Of a stretch of DNA of 64,000 nt, positions 35,492-44,802 are shown piece after piece. The notes beneath the pieces were generated by a model, which saw nothing but the letters and a program-made list of their open reading frames with translations, was not told the origin of the DNA and did not search any database. This DNA is from Arachidicoccus soli. GTDB taxonomy: Bacteria; Bacteroidota; Bacteroidia; Chitinophagales; Chitinophagaceae. The translations under genes were made by a program, and so were the position numbers. The stretch's first letter is position 1. The number at the start of each line of letters is the position of its first letter. The stretch spans positions 3,100,001 through 3,164,000 of the forward strand of contig NZ_CP032489.1 of the NCBI RefSeq assembly GCF_003600625.1, in the 5' to 3' direction.

Positions 35492-35542
35492 GGATGAAGA
35501 AGAGGCACTAATGAAGTACCGGAGGGATAGCAGTTCTTTGTT

Positions 35543-35573
35543 AGAGACCCTTCTTATTAATCTGGTCTCTTTG
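35543..35573 (+). terminator. Terminator-like hairpin after the XRE gene
   Basis: AGAGACC (35543-35549) and GGTCTCT (35564-35570) are perfect inverted arms, followed by only a short TT. The T-tract is weak. Confidence 0.4.
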
Positions 35574-35830
35574 TGCTGAAATTTACTTTGTTCATTTACT
35601 TGCATATTTCATCTTCCCTTAGAATGCGTCTTTCAATGGTAACTATCCTTCCAATCAGGCCTTACATGAGTTCTTGAAAACCTTCCAACAATGGCAACGC
35701 TAAGGATTGCAATAGTAGCTTGTGAGGACCTGCAACAGTAAACCGTTTCGAGATACACATAAGAAATTAGGGCAGAATGGCATGTACAAATCATTAAAAA
35801 GTTAAACCTGCCAGCGACATAAAATCCATC

Positions 35831-35861
35831 TTTGCACATTGGACAGGTTGGCTTATCTTCG
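35831..35861 (+). promoter_or_regulatory. Predicted sucC promoter
   Basis: TTTG (35831-35834), 19 bp and TATCTTCG (35854-35861) fit the TTTG / TAnnTTTG consensus with one mismatch, 27 bp before the chosen start codon. Confidence 0.5.
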
Positions 35862-35887
35862 TGCCACTAAAAATAAAATTTAGCCTT

Positions 35888-37099
35888 ATGAACTTGCACG
35901 AATATCAGGCAAAAGAGCTTTTGAAAAAATTTAATGTCCCTGTACAAGAGGGCATTTCAGTGGATTCTGTAATGGCAGCTGAAGAAGCATACCGCCAAAT
36001 AAAATCAGAGACCAATAGTAAGTTTGCAGTTATAAAAGCACAGATACACGCTGGTGGTCGTGGTAAAGGGAAAATTGTAGGCAGTGAACAACGCGGCGTA
36101 CAGGTAGTGAAGAGTGCTGAGGAGGCGATTGAAGTAGCTAAAAACATTCTGGGTGGCACTTTAGTGACCATCCAAACCGGTCCTGCGGGCAAAAAAGTAA
36201 ATAAGATATTTATTGCCAAAGATGCATATTACGATGGCCCTAGTCCAACTAAAGAATTGTATTTATCTATTTTGCTGGATCGTGCAAAAGGACAAAACGT
36301 AATTATGTATAGCACCGAAGGCGGTATGGACATTGAAGAAGTAGCACATTCTACCCCGGAGAAAATATTTAAAGAATGGATACATCCTTCCGGTGGGTTG
36401 TTACCTTTCCAAGCTCGTAAAATTGCATTTAACTTCGGTCTGAGCGGGGATGCTTTTAAAAGTTGTGTAAAGTTCGTGACTAATCTATACAACGCATATT
36501 TGGGCACTGATGCAAGTATGTTGGAAATAAATCCTTTGTTCAAAACTTCAGACAACAAAATAATTGCAGTAGATTGTAAACTAAATATTGATGACAGCGC
36601 ATTGATGCGCCGCCCTGAAATTGCTGCTTTACGTGATGTAACAGAAGAAGATCCCACAGAAGTAGAAGCGGGACAATATAATTTAAACTTCGTAAAACTG
36701 GACGGTAACGTAGGCTGCATGGTAAATGGCGCAGGTCTTGCAATGGCTACGATGGACATGATTAAATTAAGCGGTGGCGACCCGGCTAATTTCTTGGATG
36801 TAGGCGGTACTGCAAACGCAGAAACTGTAGAAGCCGGATTTAGAATAATTTTAAAGGATCCGAATGTAAAAGCTATCTTAATTAATATTTTTGGTGGAAT
36901 CGTACGTTGTGACAGGGTTGCAGCCGGCGTAATCGAAGCATTTAATAAATTGGGCAATATAGAAATTCCCATTATTGTGCGCTTGCAAGGAACCAATGCA
37001 GCAGAAGCCAAAAAATTAATAGATGAAAGCGGATTGAAAGTAGAATCTGCTATTTTGCTAAGCGAGGCAGCAGCATTAGTAAAAAAAGCTGTCGCGTAA
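35888..37099 (+). CDS. sucC: Succinate-CoA ligase (ADP-forming) subunit beta
   Basis: A 403-residue ATP-grasp subunit of succinyl-CoA synthetase in the citric acid cycle; it pairs with the CoA-binding alpha subunit. MNLHEYQAKELLKKFNV is the family N-terminus, which fixes the start at 35888 rather than the in-frame upstream ATG at 35861 that overlaps the promoter. KAQIHAGGRGKGK is the ATP-grasp segment and NIFGGIVRCD is conserved near the C-terminus. The sucD partner is not adjacent, as also happens in other Bacteroidota. Confidence 0.96.
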   Translation: MNLHEYQAKELLKKFNVPVQEGISVDSVMAAEEAYRQIKSETNSKFAVIKAQIHAGGRGKGKIVGSEQRGVQVVKSAEEAIEVAKNILGGTLVTIQTGPAGKKVNKIFIAKDAYYDGPSPTKELYLSILLDRAKGQNVIMYSTEGGMDIEEVAHSTPEKIFKEWIHPSGGLLPFQARKIAFNFGLSGDAFKSCVKFVTNLYNAYLGTDASMLEINPLFKTSDNKIIAVDCKLNIDDSALMRRPEIAALRDVTEEDPTEVEAGQYNLNFVKLDGNVGCMVNGAGLAMATMDMIKLSGGDPANFLDVGGTANAETVEAGFRIILKDPNVKAILINIFGGIVRCDRVAAGVIEAFNKLGNIEIPIIVRLQGTNAAEAKKLIDESGLKVESAILLSEAAALVKKAVA

Positions 37100-37404
37100 T
37101 TAAAAAATTATTAGTTTTCTAAATCATACAAAGTGTCGCAACTCAATGGTCGCGGCACTTTTCATTTTATAATAATACACATTCATTTAAGCCTTATCTG
37201 ACCCAAGGCTATTTACCTACCCCTTACCAATAGCATTTTTCAGATTTAAATTTGTCATCCAGCGAATAGAAGCTTTTCCATCTTAAATTTCCAGTGAAGC
37301 TATTATTGAATTTATTTCAAAATGATTTATTTACCTGTTTAAATTGCATTAACGAGTCGGTATATAATTTTTTTCTATTTTCAACAATTGTAATTGTAAA
37401 TAAA
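37100..37404. other. Intergenic region sucC / GH92 gene
   Basis: 305 bp holding the sucC terminator (37130-37165), a small inverted repeat AGCCTT (37189-37194) / AAGGCT (37204-37209) and an AT-rich stretch before the GH92 start. No gene is visible. Confidence 0.45.
37130..37165 (+). terminator. Intrinsic terminator of sucC
   Basis: AAGTGTCGC (37130-37138) and GCGGCACTT (37151-37159) form a 9-bp stem with one G-T pair, followed by TTCATTTT. Confidence 0.75.
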
Positions 37405-39696
37405 ATGAAAAAAACGACACTTCTTCTGATTATCCTTGCTTGCAGTCATGCTATTTGGGCACAAGTTCAAAATGATAATTTAGTACAATATGTAAAACCA
37501 ATAATTGGTACAGAGCGCATGGGCCATACCTTTCCGGGGGCAACAGTCCCTTTTGGTTCTGTGCAATTAAGCCCGGAAACGGATACGATTCCTTACGAAG
37601 TAAATGGCAAATACGTTGCTGATGTATATAAGTATTGCGCAGGTTATCAGTATGATGATAAAACCATTGTGGGGTTTGCACACACGCATTATAATGGCAC
37701 CGGACATTCCGACTTAGGTGATTTTTTAATAATGCCAACTGTAGGGAAATTACAATTAAATCCTGGGACAGCGGCAAATCCTTCTAGTGGCTTTCGTTCT
37801 CGTTTTTCACACACTACTGAAGTAGCCGAAGCCGACTACTACAAAGTAAAACTCGAGGATTACAATATTACAGCAGAACTTACGAGTACGACGCGCGTTG
37901 GGTTTCATCAATATACTTTCCCAAAGACGGATAGTGCACATATTATTTTAGATTTGATGTACAATATCTACAATTATCCCGGGAAAGATGTCTGGACCTA
38001 TGTACGCGTACTTAACGATTCTACAGTAGTAGGATATCGTCAAACACGTGGCTGGGCAAGAAACAGAACGGTGTATTTTGCCATGAAATTTTCTCAACCA
38101 TTTGTTGAATATGGGTACAAATCTTTTTCTACAAATGAGCCATATGCCGGCTTTTGGCGAAGATTTAATCTAACAAAAAACTTCCCCTTAATGGAAGGGC
38201 ATGACCTGCGTGCTTATTTTAATTTCTCAACTAAGTTAGATAATAAAATAAAAATAAAATTTGCACTTTCACCTGTAAGTATGGATGGGGCTATGGAGAA
38301 TATGCAAGCCGAAGTGCCCGGTTGGAATTTTCAGAGCGTAAAAAAAGAAGGGCAATTAGCCTGGCAGAAGGAATTATCTAAAATAAAAATTCAAACAATT
38401 TCAGATAGCGATAAGGTAAATTTTTATACAGCTATGTATCACGCATTTATCAACCCCACTATATATATGGATATAGATGGAAAATATAAAGGCATCGACC
38501 AAAAAATCCATATTGCAAAGGGCTTTACCAATTATACTACTTTTTCCCTGTGGGATACGCATCGTGCTTTACATCCTTTGTTTACTATCATTCAACCAAA
38601 AAGAGATAATGATATGGTACAGTCTATGCTGGCACATTTTGCAGAAAGTCCTTTCCAGATGTTACCGGTTTGGTCTTCTTATGCCAATGAAAATTGGTGC
38701 ATGACGGGTTATCATGCGGTATCTGTTATTGCTGATGCTGTCATAAAAGGAATAAATACTTTTGATGCTAAAAAAGCTTTGGCTGCATGTATTACAACAG
38801 CTGACAATCCAATCTACGACAATATTTCAGCCTATAGGAAATATGGTTTTATCCCTGATGAAAATAGTGAAAATTCTGTCTCTACCACTTTAGAATACGC
38901 TTACGATGATTGGTGCATTGCACAACTTGCCAAGAAAGTAGGTGATAAAAAACATTACAATGAATTCATTAAGCGTTCACAGAATTATAAAAATGTATAT
39001 GATCCATCTATTGGATATATGCGGCCAAAAAATAAAGAAGGTGTATTCAGAAAAAATTTCGATCCATTAGAAACTTCTGGCGAAGGTTTCATTGAAGGCA
39101 ATGCTTGGAATTATTCATTGTATGTCCCCCACGACCCAGTTGGTATGATTCAAATGGAAGGTGGCGATAAACCCTTTATTGAGAGATTGGATAAATTGTT
39201 CACGACTTATTTACCGGATAAATATTTTGCACATACGGAAGATATTACGCGCGATGGATTGATTGGAAATTATGTACACGGCAACGAGCCATCCCACCAT
39301 ATTGCCTATTTATACAACTGGACAAGTCAACCTTGGAAAACGCAGCAGACCGTACGAATGATCTTAAAGTCTCAATACCATAATGGAGCTGATGGTCTGG
39401 GAGGCAATGACGATACCGGGCAGATGAGTGCTTGGTATATCTTTAGTGCACTAGGCTTTTATCCTGTTGCTCCCGGTTCTGATCAATATGCACTGGGAAG
39501 CCCATTAGTAAAGAAGGCAGATTTAAAACTAGAGAATGGTAAACACTTAATCATTGAAACAAAGAACCAAAGCGAGCAAAATGTATATGTTTCAAAAGTG
39601 GAGTTGAATGGAAAATTATTAGCACAACCTTTTATCAAACAAAGCGATATTACCAATGGCGGAAAGCTGGTATTTTGGATGACAAATAAACATTGA
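37405..39696 (+). CDS. Secreted GH92 alpha-1,2-mannosidase
   Basis: A 763-residue glycoside hydrolase family 92 enzyme with a signal peptide (residues 1-20). YVKPIIGTERMGHTFPGATVPFG opens the N-terminal beta-sandwich. The catalytic (alpha/alpha)6 domain has SLWDTHRALHPLF and GNEPSHHIAYLYNW, which contains the conserved glutamate. GH92 enzymes are calcium-dependent exo-mannosidases acting on host and fungal N-glycans, typical of Bacteroidota. The start at 37405 is chosen for its signal peptide. It is monocistronic here. Confidence 0.94.
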   Translation: MKKTTLLLIILACSHAIWAQVQNDNLVQYVKPIIGTERMGHTFPGATVPFGSVQLSPETDTIPYEVNGKYVADVYKYCAGYQYDDKTIVGFAHTHYNGTGHSDLGDFLIMPTVGKLQLNPGTAANPSSGFRSRFSHTTEVAEADYYKVKLEDYNITAELTSTTRVGFHQYTFPKTDSAHIILDLMYNIYNYPGKDVWTYVRVLNDSTVVGYRQTRGWARNRTVYFAMKFSQPFVEYGYKSFSTNEPYAGFWRRFNLTKNFPLMEGHDLRAYFNFSTKLDNKIKIKFALSPVSMDGAMENMQAEVPGWNFQSVKKEGQLAWQKELSKIKIQTISDSDKVNFYTAMYHAFINPTIYMDIDGKYKGIDQKIHIAKGFTNYTTFSLWDTHRALHPLFTIIQPKRDNDMVQSMLAHFAESPFQMLPVWSSYANENWCMTGYHAVSVIADAVIKGINTFDAKKALAACITTADNPIYDNISAYRKYGFIPDENSENSVSTTLEYAYDDWCIAQLAKKVGDKKHYNEFIKRSQNYKNVYDPSIGYMRPKNKEGVFRKNFDPLETSGEGFIEGNAWNYSLYVPHDPVGMIQMEGGDKPFIERLDKLFTTYLPDKYFAHTEDITRDGLIGNYVHGNEPSHHIAYLYNWTSQPWKTQQTVRMILKSQYHNGADGLGGNDDTGQMSAWYIFSALGFYPVAPGSDQYALGSPLVKKADLKLENGKHLIIETKNQSEQNVYVSKVELNGKLLAQPFIKQSDITNGGKLVFWMTNKH

Positions 39697-39846
39697 TTTC
39701 TTTTTAGTCTACCCTTAGAACATCTATAAATCATTCAATATAAAGGGGTTCCTAGCGTAAATAAACAGTTTAATTTTAAAATAATCAGGCATCATATATA
39801 ATATTTTATTATCTTTAGTTGTCATTTTCACCTTTAAAATTAAATT

Positions 39847-40533
39847 ATGAAAAAGTACATTGCGGAATTTATTGGAACAATGTGGCTGGTCTTTGGTGGT
39901 TGTGGCGCGGCTGTCTTAGCCGCTGCTTATCCAGCCTTAGGAATTGGATTTATAGGTGTTGCATTTGCATTTGGTTTAACCGTACTTACCGGTGTTTACG
40001 CTTTTGGTCACATTTCCGGAGGGCATTTTAATCCTGCAGTTTCCTTTGGTTTATGGGTAGGTGGTCGTTTTAGTGGGAAAGACCTAATCCCTTACATTAT
40101 TGCTCAAATTTTGGGGGGCATATTAGGCGCAACTATTTTGTACTTGATTGCTACCGGTAAACCAGGATTTGAATTGGGTGGTTTTGCGACAAATGGCTAT
40201 GGCGCAAATTCTCCAGGAGGTTATTCATTATTAGCCTGTTTAATCTGTGAAATTACAATGACTTTTATGTTTGTGATGATTATCTTAGGCGCAACACATA
40301 AAAATGCACCAAAGGGTTTCGCAGGCATTGCCATTGGCTTAGGTTTAACACTCATTCACTTAGTGAGTATTCCGGTAACGAATACATCAGTAAATCCGGC
40401 GAGAAGTATAGCGCCTGCATTATTTGTAGGAGCTTCAGCGACAAGTCAACTTTGGCTTTTCTGTATTGCCCCTATAATCGGTGCAACTATTGCAGGCTTA
40501 GTCTATAAATGCCTTGCCCCCAACAAAGAATAA
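39847..40533 (+). CDS. aqpZ: Aquaporin Z
   Basis: A 228-residue six-helix water channel of the MIP family. The two NPA motifs are at residues 62-64 (GGHFNPAVS) and 183-185 (SVNPARS). The residues around the selectivity filter, including the arginine after the second NPA, fit a water-selective aquaporin rather than a glycerol facilitator. It acts in the inner membrane in osmotic response. A long perfect palindrome follows the gene. Confidence 0.95.
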   Translation: MKKYIAEFIGTMWLVFGGCGAAVLAAAYPALGIGFIGVAFAFGLTVLTGVYAFGHISGGHFNPAVSFGLWVGGRFSGKDLIPYIIAQILGGILGATILYLIATGKPGFELGGFATNGYGANSPGGYSLLACLICEITMTFMFVMIILGATHKNAPKGFAGIAIGLGLTLIHLVSIPVTNTSVNPARSIAPALFVGASATSQLWLFCIAPIIGATIAGLVYKCLAPNKE

Positions 40534-40548
40534 AGTTTTGCTAAGGCA

Positions 40549-40596
40549 ATTTACATGAAAGGCTGCCTAAATATTTAGGCAGCCTTTCATGTAAAT
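40549..40596. terminator. 48-bp perfect palindrome, probable bidirectional terminator
   Basis: The 24 bp from 40549 (ATTTACATGAAAGGCTGCCT...) are followed without any spacer by their exact reverse complement, ending at 40596. It lies 15 bp after the aqpZ stop and about 90 bp before the 3' end of the convergent response-regulator gene. It could terminate transcription from both sides, although a run of T is short on either strand. Confidence 0.6.
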
Positions 40597-40685
40597 CTCC
40601 GATATGAATCTTATTCTGTTTGCATGATTCTAAAAGACTTCATAAAATCCTTTAGATAGCTATATTTTCCTATAATTATCCATTC

Positions 40686-41381
40686 TTATGGCGCTACCAA
40701 ACGGAAGCCATTACCGTGAATATTTACAATTTCAATCTGGTCATCTTCTTTCAGATATTTACGCAATTTAGCGATATATACGTCCATACTCCGGCCATTG
40801 AAGTAAGTATCACTTCCCCAAATTTTCTTCAGGGCTTTTTCTCGAGGTAATAAATCATTTTTATGTTCAGCTAACATTTTCAACAATTCATTTTCTTTTG
40901 GAGAAAGTGTGAATGTCTCATCAGCACGTATTAACTGACGCAAACGGGGATTAAAATGAAATCCGCCCAAATCAAATTCAACGTATTCGTTTTCTTTATT
41001 AATTTCTTCGTTGCGTTTTAAAATCGCTTTTATTTTTAATAACAATACTTCGCTGTCGAAAGGTTTAGTGATGTAATCATCCGCACCTAATTTATATCCT
41101 TGTATAATGTCTTCCTTCATCGTTTTCGCACTCAGGAAAAACAAAGGAACTTCCGGATTGATGTCTCTGATTTCTTCAGCAAGTGTAAAACCATCCATGT
41201 GGGGCATCATTACATCCAACAAGCAAATATCAGCGCTTTCTCTTTGAAAGGCAGCTAATCCTAAGCGGCCATCACGTTCCAAAACAACATCATAGTCGTT
41301 CAACTCTAAATAGTTTTTCAGAACCATTCCAAGATTTTGGTCATCTTCACAAAGAAGAATTTTGTATTTTTTGTTATCCAT
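40686..41381 (-). CDS. OmpR/PhoB-type response regulator (RprY-like)
   Basis: A 231-residue two-component response regulator. The receiver domain (about 1-120) has the acidic pair in LLCEDDQ and the phosphorylation site D56 in ICLLDVMMPHMDG. A C-terminal winged helix (about 130-230) binds DNA. It closely resembles RprY of Bacteroidota. No histidine kinase is adjacent, so its partner must be elsewhere, as RprX/RprY pairs are not always linked. Confidence 0.92.
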   Translation of the reverse strand: MDNKKYKILLCEDDQNLGMVLKNYLELNDYDVVLERDGRLGLAAFQRESADICLLDVMMPHMDGFTLAEEIRDINPEVPLFFLSAKTMKEDIIQGYKLGADDYITKPFDSEVLLLKIKAILKRNEEINKENEYVEFDLGGFHFNPRLRQLIRADETFTLSPKENELLKMLAEHKNDLLPREKALKKIWGSDTYFNGRSMDVYIAKLRKYLKEDDQIEIVNIHGNGFRLVAP

Positions 41382-41482
41382 AAACGTCTTAATTTTTATT
41401 TATAAGATATAAAGATACGAGTTGAAATATAAATGATATGCTAATGTTTAATAATTTGTTCCTTTAACTTGTTATTAAGCAA

Positions 41483-42385
41483 TTATGCCCAAAGGTTTTC
41501 AGGATAAGCCTTCTGTGCCACTAGCTTATCAATTTCCCCTTTTACGATAGGCGCATCTTCTTTATAAGTAACACCAAACCATTTAGCATCCGTTGAGATA
41601 ACATCAATGACACCATTATTTGCTTTGATAAAAGTATCTGCTACTTTTGGCATCAAAAATTCTGACTTAATATCTTCAATATTTTTTTCCAGGAATGGTT
41701 GAAACTCGCGCTCACATAGGTCTATAAAACTGGGTGCGAAGCAAAAGAAATTCATACTTACTTTTGCATCTGGTGCAAGTTCTACCAAATTACTTCCATC
41801 TTCGTACACAATTTTATCATCCTGTTTATATATTTTCAGGCGTTCTTCAATACCAGTCATTTCACCGTTTGCATTGGTAAATATTTGTCCGCGGCTTACA
41901 CTTCCATTATCACTCAAAGTATTCTTTAATTTATAAGCAATAGACGCATATACATTGTCGGCTACCTTCGTGTCTAAGAAAGTATATGCTTTTTCAAATG
42001 CTTCTGCACCATAAAAATCATCTGCATTAATAACGGCAAAAGGGCCATCGACTTTCCCTTTGCAACATAGAATAGCTTGCGCTGTTCCGAATGGTTTTGT
42101 GCGATTGGATGGAATAGAGAAATTCTCTGTAAAAGCATCGAGTGTTTGGAATACATATTCTACCTCTAGCTTTCCTTCTAGCTTAGATTCAAAAATTTCT
42201 TTAAAATCCTGTACAAATTCCTCTCTAATAATAAAAACCACTTTTTTAAATCCGGCACGAATAGCATCGTACAAAGAATATTCAATAATCGTTTCGCCAG
42301 AAGGACCGAAAGATTCGATTTGTTTCAAGCTTCCATAACGGCTGGCCATGCCCGCTGCTAAAATTACTAATGTAGGTTTTGTCAT
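41483..42385 (-). CDS. Sugar nucleotidyltransferase family protein
   Basis: A 300-residue NTP-transferase with the opening LVILAAGMASRYGSLKQ, the nucleotide-binding loop of sugar-phosphate nucleotidyltransferases, and VINADDFYG, the metal-binding aspartates. It probably activates a sugar phosphate with an NTP; the exact sugar is unknown, and it differs from GalU and RmlA in its central part. Its 5' end overlaps nothing, but the divergently read ACC-deaminase-like gene starts 71 bp away. Confidence 0.87.
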   Translation of the reverse strand: MTKPTLVILAAGMASRYGSLKQIESFGPSGETIIEYSLYDAIRAGFKKVVFIIREEFVQDFKEIFESKLEGKLEVEYVFQTLDAFTENFSIPSNRTKPFGTAQAILCCKGKVDGPFAVINADDFYGAEAFEKAYTFLDTKVADNVYASIAYKLKNTLSDNGSVSRGQIFTNANGEMTGIEERLKIYKQDDKIVYEDGSNLVELAPDAKVSMNFFCFAPSFIDLCEREFQPFLEKNIEDIKSEFLMPKVADTFIKANNGVIDVISTDAKWFGVTYKEDAPIVKGEIDKLVAQKAYPENLWA

Positions 42386-42455
42386 AAAACAATTTATTTA
42401 TTTAAACTTTGGCGAAACTAAAATATTATCGTTTTACAGCCAATTAATTTTTATA

Positions 42456-43340
42456 ATGTTTCCATTACCAATTCTTCAAGAAATACCCTTTCACCTCATT
42501 TCCAATACAAATGTAAAAGTAGATGTGTTGCGATTAGATACAGTACATCCGGTAATAAGTGGCAATAAATGGTTCAAACTGAAATATTATTTGCAAGATG
42601 CTATAGAAAAATCTTTGCCGACAATTGCGACATTTGGTGGTGCTTTCTCCAATCATATTGTAGCAACTGCCTTTGCGGCAAAGGAAACCGGATTGCATTC
42701 AATAGGTATTATTCGCGGTGAAAAGCCAGTCAAACTATCTCATACATTACAAAACGCTATCAGTTATGGGATGGAGCTACATTTTGTTTCGCGTAGTGAA
42801 TATCAAAAAAAAGAAATATTGAAAGAAAGTTTCAGAAACGTTTTTTGGATAGAAGAAGGGGGCTTTGGACTTCTTGGCGCAAAAGGAATTGGCGACATGT
42901 TTATAGATATTGACTTTCATAAATATTCGCATATTATTGTCGCTGTTGGTACCGGAACGACAATGGCCGGTATTATCAAAAAAACGCTCCCCTATCAAAA
43001 AGTATGGGGTATAAGTGTAATGAAAAACAATACCTCACTCCTACCACAAGTAGAATCTTTGCTTTCCATAGGAGAATCAAAAAAAGACTTTGAATTACTA
43101 CATGACTTTCACTTCGGTGGTTATGCCAAGAAAACACCTGCACTAATTCATTTTATGAACGAAACATTTGCCTATGTTAATCTTCCGTTAGATTTTGTCT
43201 ATACAGCCAAGGCATTTTATGCATTAAATTCCTTATCAAACGACAATATCATTTCGGCGGGAAGTTCAGTGCTATTCATACATACAGGCGGATTACAAGG
43301 CAATTTATCTTTACCGTCCGGCACCTTAATCTATGAGTAA
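42456..43340 (+). CDS. PLP-dependent ACC deaminase / D-cysteine desulfhydrase family enzyme
   Basis: A 294-residue fold-type II PLP enzyme. LDTVHPVISGNKWFKLKYYL contains the PLP lysine (GNKWFKL), and GTGTTMAGI is the phosphate-binding glycine loop. Family members deaminate 1-aminocyclopropane-1-carboxylate or desulfurise D-cysteine; most unverified bacterial ones are likelier D-cysteine desulfhydrases. The start at 42456 (MFPLPILQEIPFHL) is chosen as the family start; the longer frame overlaps the divergent nucleotidyltransferase gene. The specific substrate is uncertain. Confidence 0.85.
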   Translation: MFPLPILQEIPFHLISNTNVKVDVLRLDTVHPVISGNKWFKLKYYLQDAIEKSLPTIATFGGAFSNHIVATAFAAKETGLHSIGIIRGEKPVKLSHTLQNAISYGMELHFVSRSEYQKKEILKESFRNVFWIEEGGFGLLGAKGIGDMFIDIDFHKYSHIIVAVGTGTTMAGIIKKTLPYQKVWGISVMKNNTSLLPQVESLLSIGESKKDFELLHDFHFGGYAKKTPALIHFMNETFAYVNLPLDFVYTAKAFYALNSLSNDNIISAGSSVLFIHTGGLQGNLSLPSGTLIYE

Positions 43341-43458
43341 TAAAATTGAATATCGTGTATGACAGCTATATTATTTGCATTAATTTTGCCACCATCAAAA
43401 CAATTACTTAATATTAGTTTTCAAAAAGTCGTTCAAAATTTTTTAGACAATTCATTAT

Positions 43459-44271
43459 ATGCTGAAATATATTTTATTCTTAGGAATCTTAATTTCTATT
43501 GGGAAGATTTGTGATGCACAAGAAGCTCTGCCGGATTTCTCTGTAAAAAAAGGTGTGCAGAATCACGTAATTATCTCCTGGCGTAACAATTTTGGAGACA
43601 ATATTTCAATATTAAACATTCAGCGATCAGCCGATGGTATAAGAAATTTTCGGACCATCTATTCTTGTCCGAATGCTTCATTAGCAATTAATGCCTATAC
43701 AGATATTCATCCGGCTCCGGGTGAACTATATTACCGTATTTATTATACCACGAAAAATGGTAATTATGTTTTTACCGACGCAAAAAAAATAGCTTCAGGC
43801 TATGTATCAGATGGATTACTAAGCAAATTAGATAGCACCAAAGATATTGCAATACAAGGTGACGAAACGGGAAAACTCCATATCAATCAGCTTAGAGGGC
43901 TAAAAGATTCAGTATTGTACAACACATCTGATAGTCTATTTTTTATAGATACACATAGCGTATTATATAAGAAATTTAATTCAATAGCAGCCGTAATACA
44001 GGCCCCGACCAATACACTTACCCAAGTCTCAAATTATCTTTTCCAAAATACCGATGGTAATGTAGTCATACGATTGCCTCAAAATAACCTTGATGCATTT
44101 TCCATGATTATTTATCAGCCAAACGGGCACACCGTTTTCTTTAAAATAAATCATTTTGATAACTCCGAAATCATTCTTAATAAAAGCAGTTTTCTGCATG
44201 CCGGCTGGTATCCTTATGAACTCTTTGAGAATGGTAAACTCAAAGAGCGCAACAAATTTGAAGTTAAATAA
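43459..44271 (+). CDS. Hypothetical secreted protein with fibronectin-III-like domain
   Basis: A 270-residue protein with a signal peptide (residues 1-20, ending CDAQ). Residues 25-110 have beta-strand patterns (VIISWRNNFGDNISILNIQRSADGIRNF, ELYYRIYYTTKNGNYVFTD) like a fibronectin type III domain seen in other Bacteroidota surface proteins. The C-terminal part ends WYPYELFENGKLKERNKFEVK, like a short sorting or T9SS-type tail, though a canonical type IX motif is not clear. Function unknown. Confidence 0.7.
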   Translation: MLKYILFLGILISIGKICDAQEALPDFSVKKGVQNHVIISWRNNFGDNISILNIQRSADGIRNFRTIYSCPNASLAINAYTDIHPAPGELYYRIYYTTKNGNYVFTDAKKIASGYVSDGLLSKLDSTKDIAIQGDETGKLHINQLRGLKDSVLYNTSDSLFFIDTHSVLYKKFNSIAAVIQAPTNTLTQVSNYLFQNTDGNVVIRLPQNNLDAFSMIIYQPNGHTVFFKINHFDNSEIILNKSSFLHAGWYPYELFENGKLKERNKFEVK

Positions 44272-44303
44272 TATATTTGGCAGCCTGAGAATACTTATAT
44301 AGA

Positions 44304-44326
44304 TTTGATATCAAATTAATATCAAA
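44304..44326. promoter_or_regulatory. Palindromic site before the SPFH gene
   Basis: TTTGATATCAAA (44304-44315) is a perfect 12-bp palindrome, followed by a third half-site TATCAAA (44320-44326), 12-34 bp before the start codon. It may bind a regulator. Confidence 0.3.
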
Positions 44327-44337
44327 TATTTATAACT

Positions 44338-44687
44338 ATGGAAAAGATTGTAAAACCCATATCCGGATTTTTGGCTTTATCTATTGCCGTATGTTTAGTA
44401 ATACTAAGCATTGTCGTATTTGCCAATGCAAATAATGAAACATTGTTCATGATTCTTGGCTTTCTTTGTATTGCTGCAGCAATTTTTATACTGAAAGGAT
44501 TGTTGGTCATCAGCCCCAACCATTCTCGTGTCTTGAATTTCTTTGGTAAATATGTTGCCACTGTAAAAGATAACGGATTATTTTTTGTCAATCCATTATA
44601 CAATTCCTTGAGCATCAGCTTGCGCTCCAACAATTTACAGGGTCAGATATTAAAAGTTAATGACAAGATGGGTAACCCTATCGAGAT
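44338..44687 (+). pseudogene. SPFH/band-7 domain protein, 5' part (interrupted by insertion sequence)
   Basis: The first 116 codons plus two bases of an SPFH (stomatin/prohibitin-like) membrane protein. Two hydrophobic segments (LALSIAVCLVILSIVVFANA, MILGFLCIAAAIFILKGLL) precede the start of the band-7 domain (VISPNHSRVLNFFGKYVATVKDNGLFFVNPL). The frame runs on past the insertion point to a stop at 44707-44709, giving a truncated product of 123 codons. Joining 44338-44687 to 46308-46821 restores a 287-codon gene with the junction reading I-E-I-G-A-V, as in relatives. SPFH proteins organise membrane microdomains. Confidence 0.88.
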
Positions 44688-44737
44688 TGTATGTATAAAT
44701 CTACCCTGAAAATCGGGCTGTTAATTAGGCAAAAAAG

Positions 44738-44802
44738 AGTTTCTGCTAAAAGTTGTAATTTAAAGGTGCGAACCAATTTAAATAAACTTAAAAACAGAAA
44801 CT
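44738..44802 (+). repeat. Inverted repeat directly before the transposase start
   Basis: AGTTTCTG (44738-44745) and CAGAAACT (44795-44802) are perfect inverted arms 49 bp apart, the second arm ending at the base before the ATG. It could sequester the start region in RNA. Confidence 0.45.

Larger units (their letters stand above)
35492..35887. other. Intergenic region before sucC
   Basis: About 396 bp. It starts with a terminator-like hairpin (35543-35570), ends with a sucC promoter (35831-35861), and the middle shows no recognisable gene. A minus-strand frame (35633-35839) encodes an unfamiliar peptide and is not supported. Confidence 0.4.

Noticed and set aside
35633-35839. Minus-strand 68-codon frame before sucC
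   Set aside because: No homologue recognised, odd composition and no promoter; left as unexplained spacer.
36229-37011. 260-codon open frame opposite sucC
   Set aside because: Antisense to a highly conserved gene; composition is typical of a shadow frame and no domain is visible.
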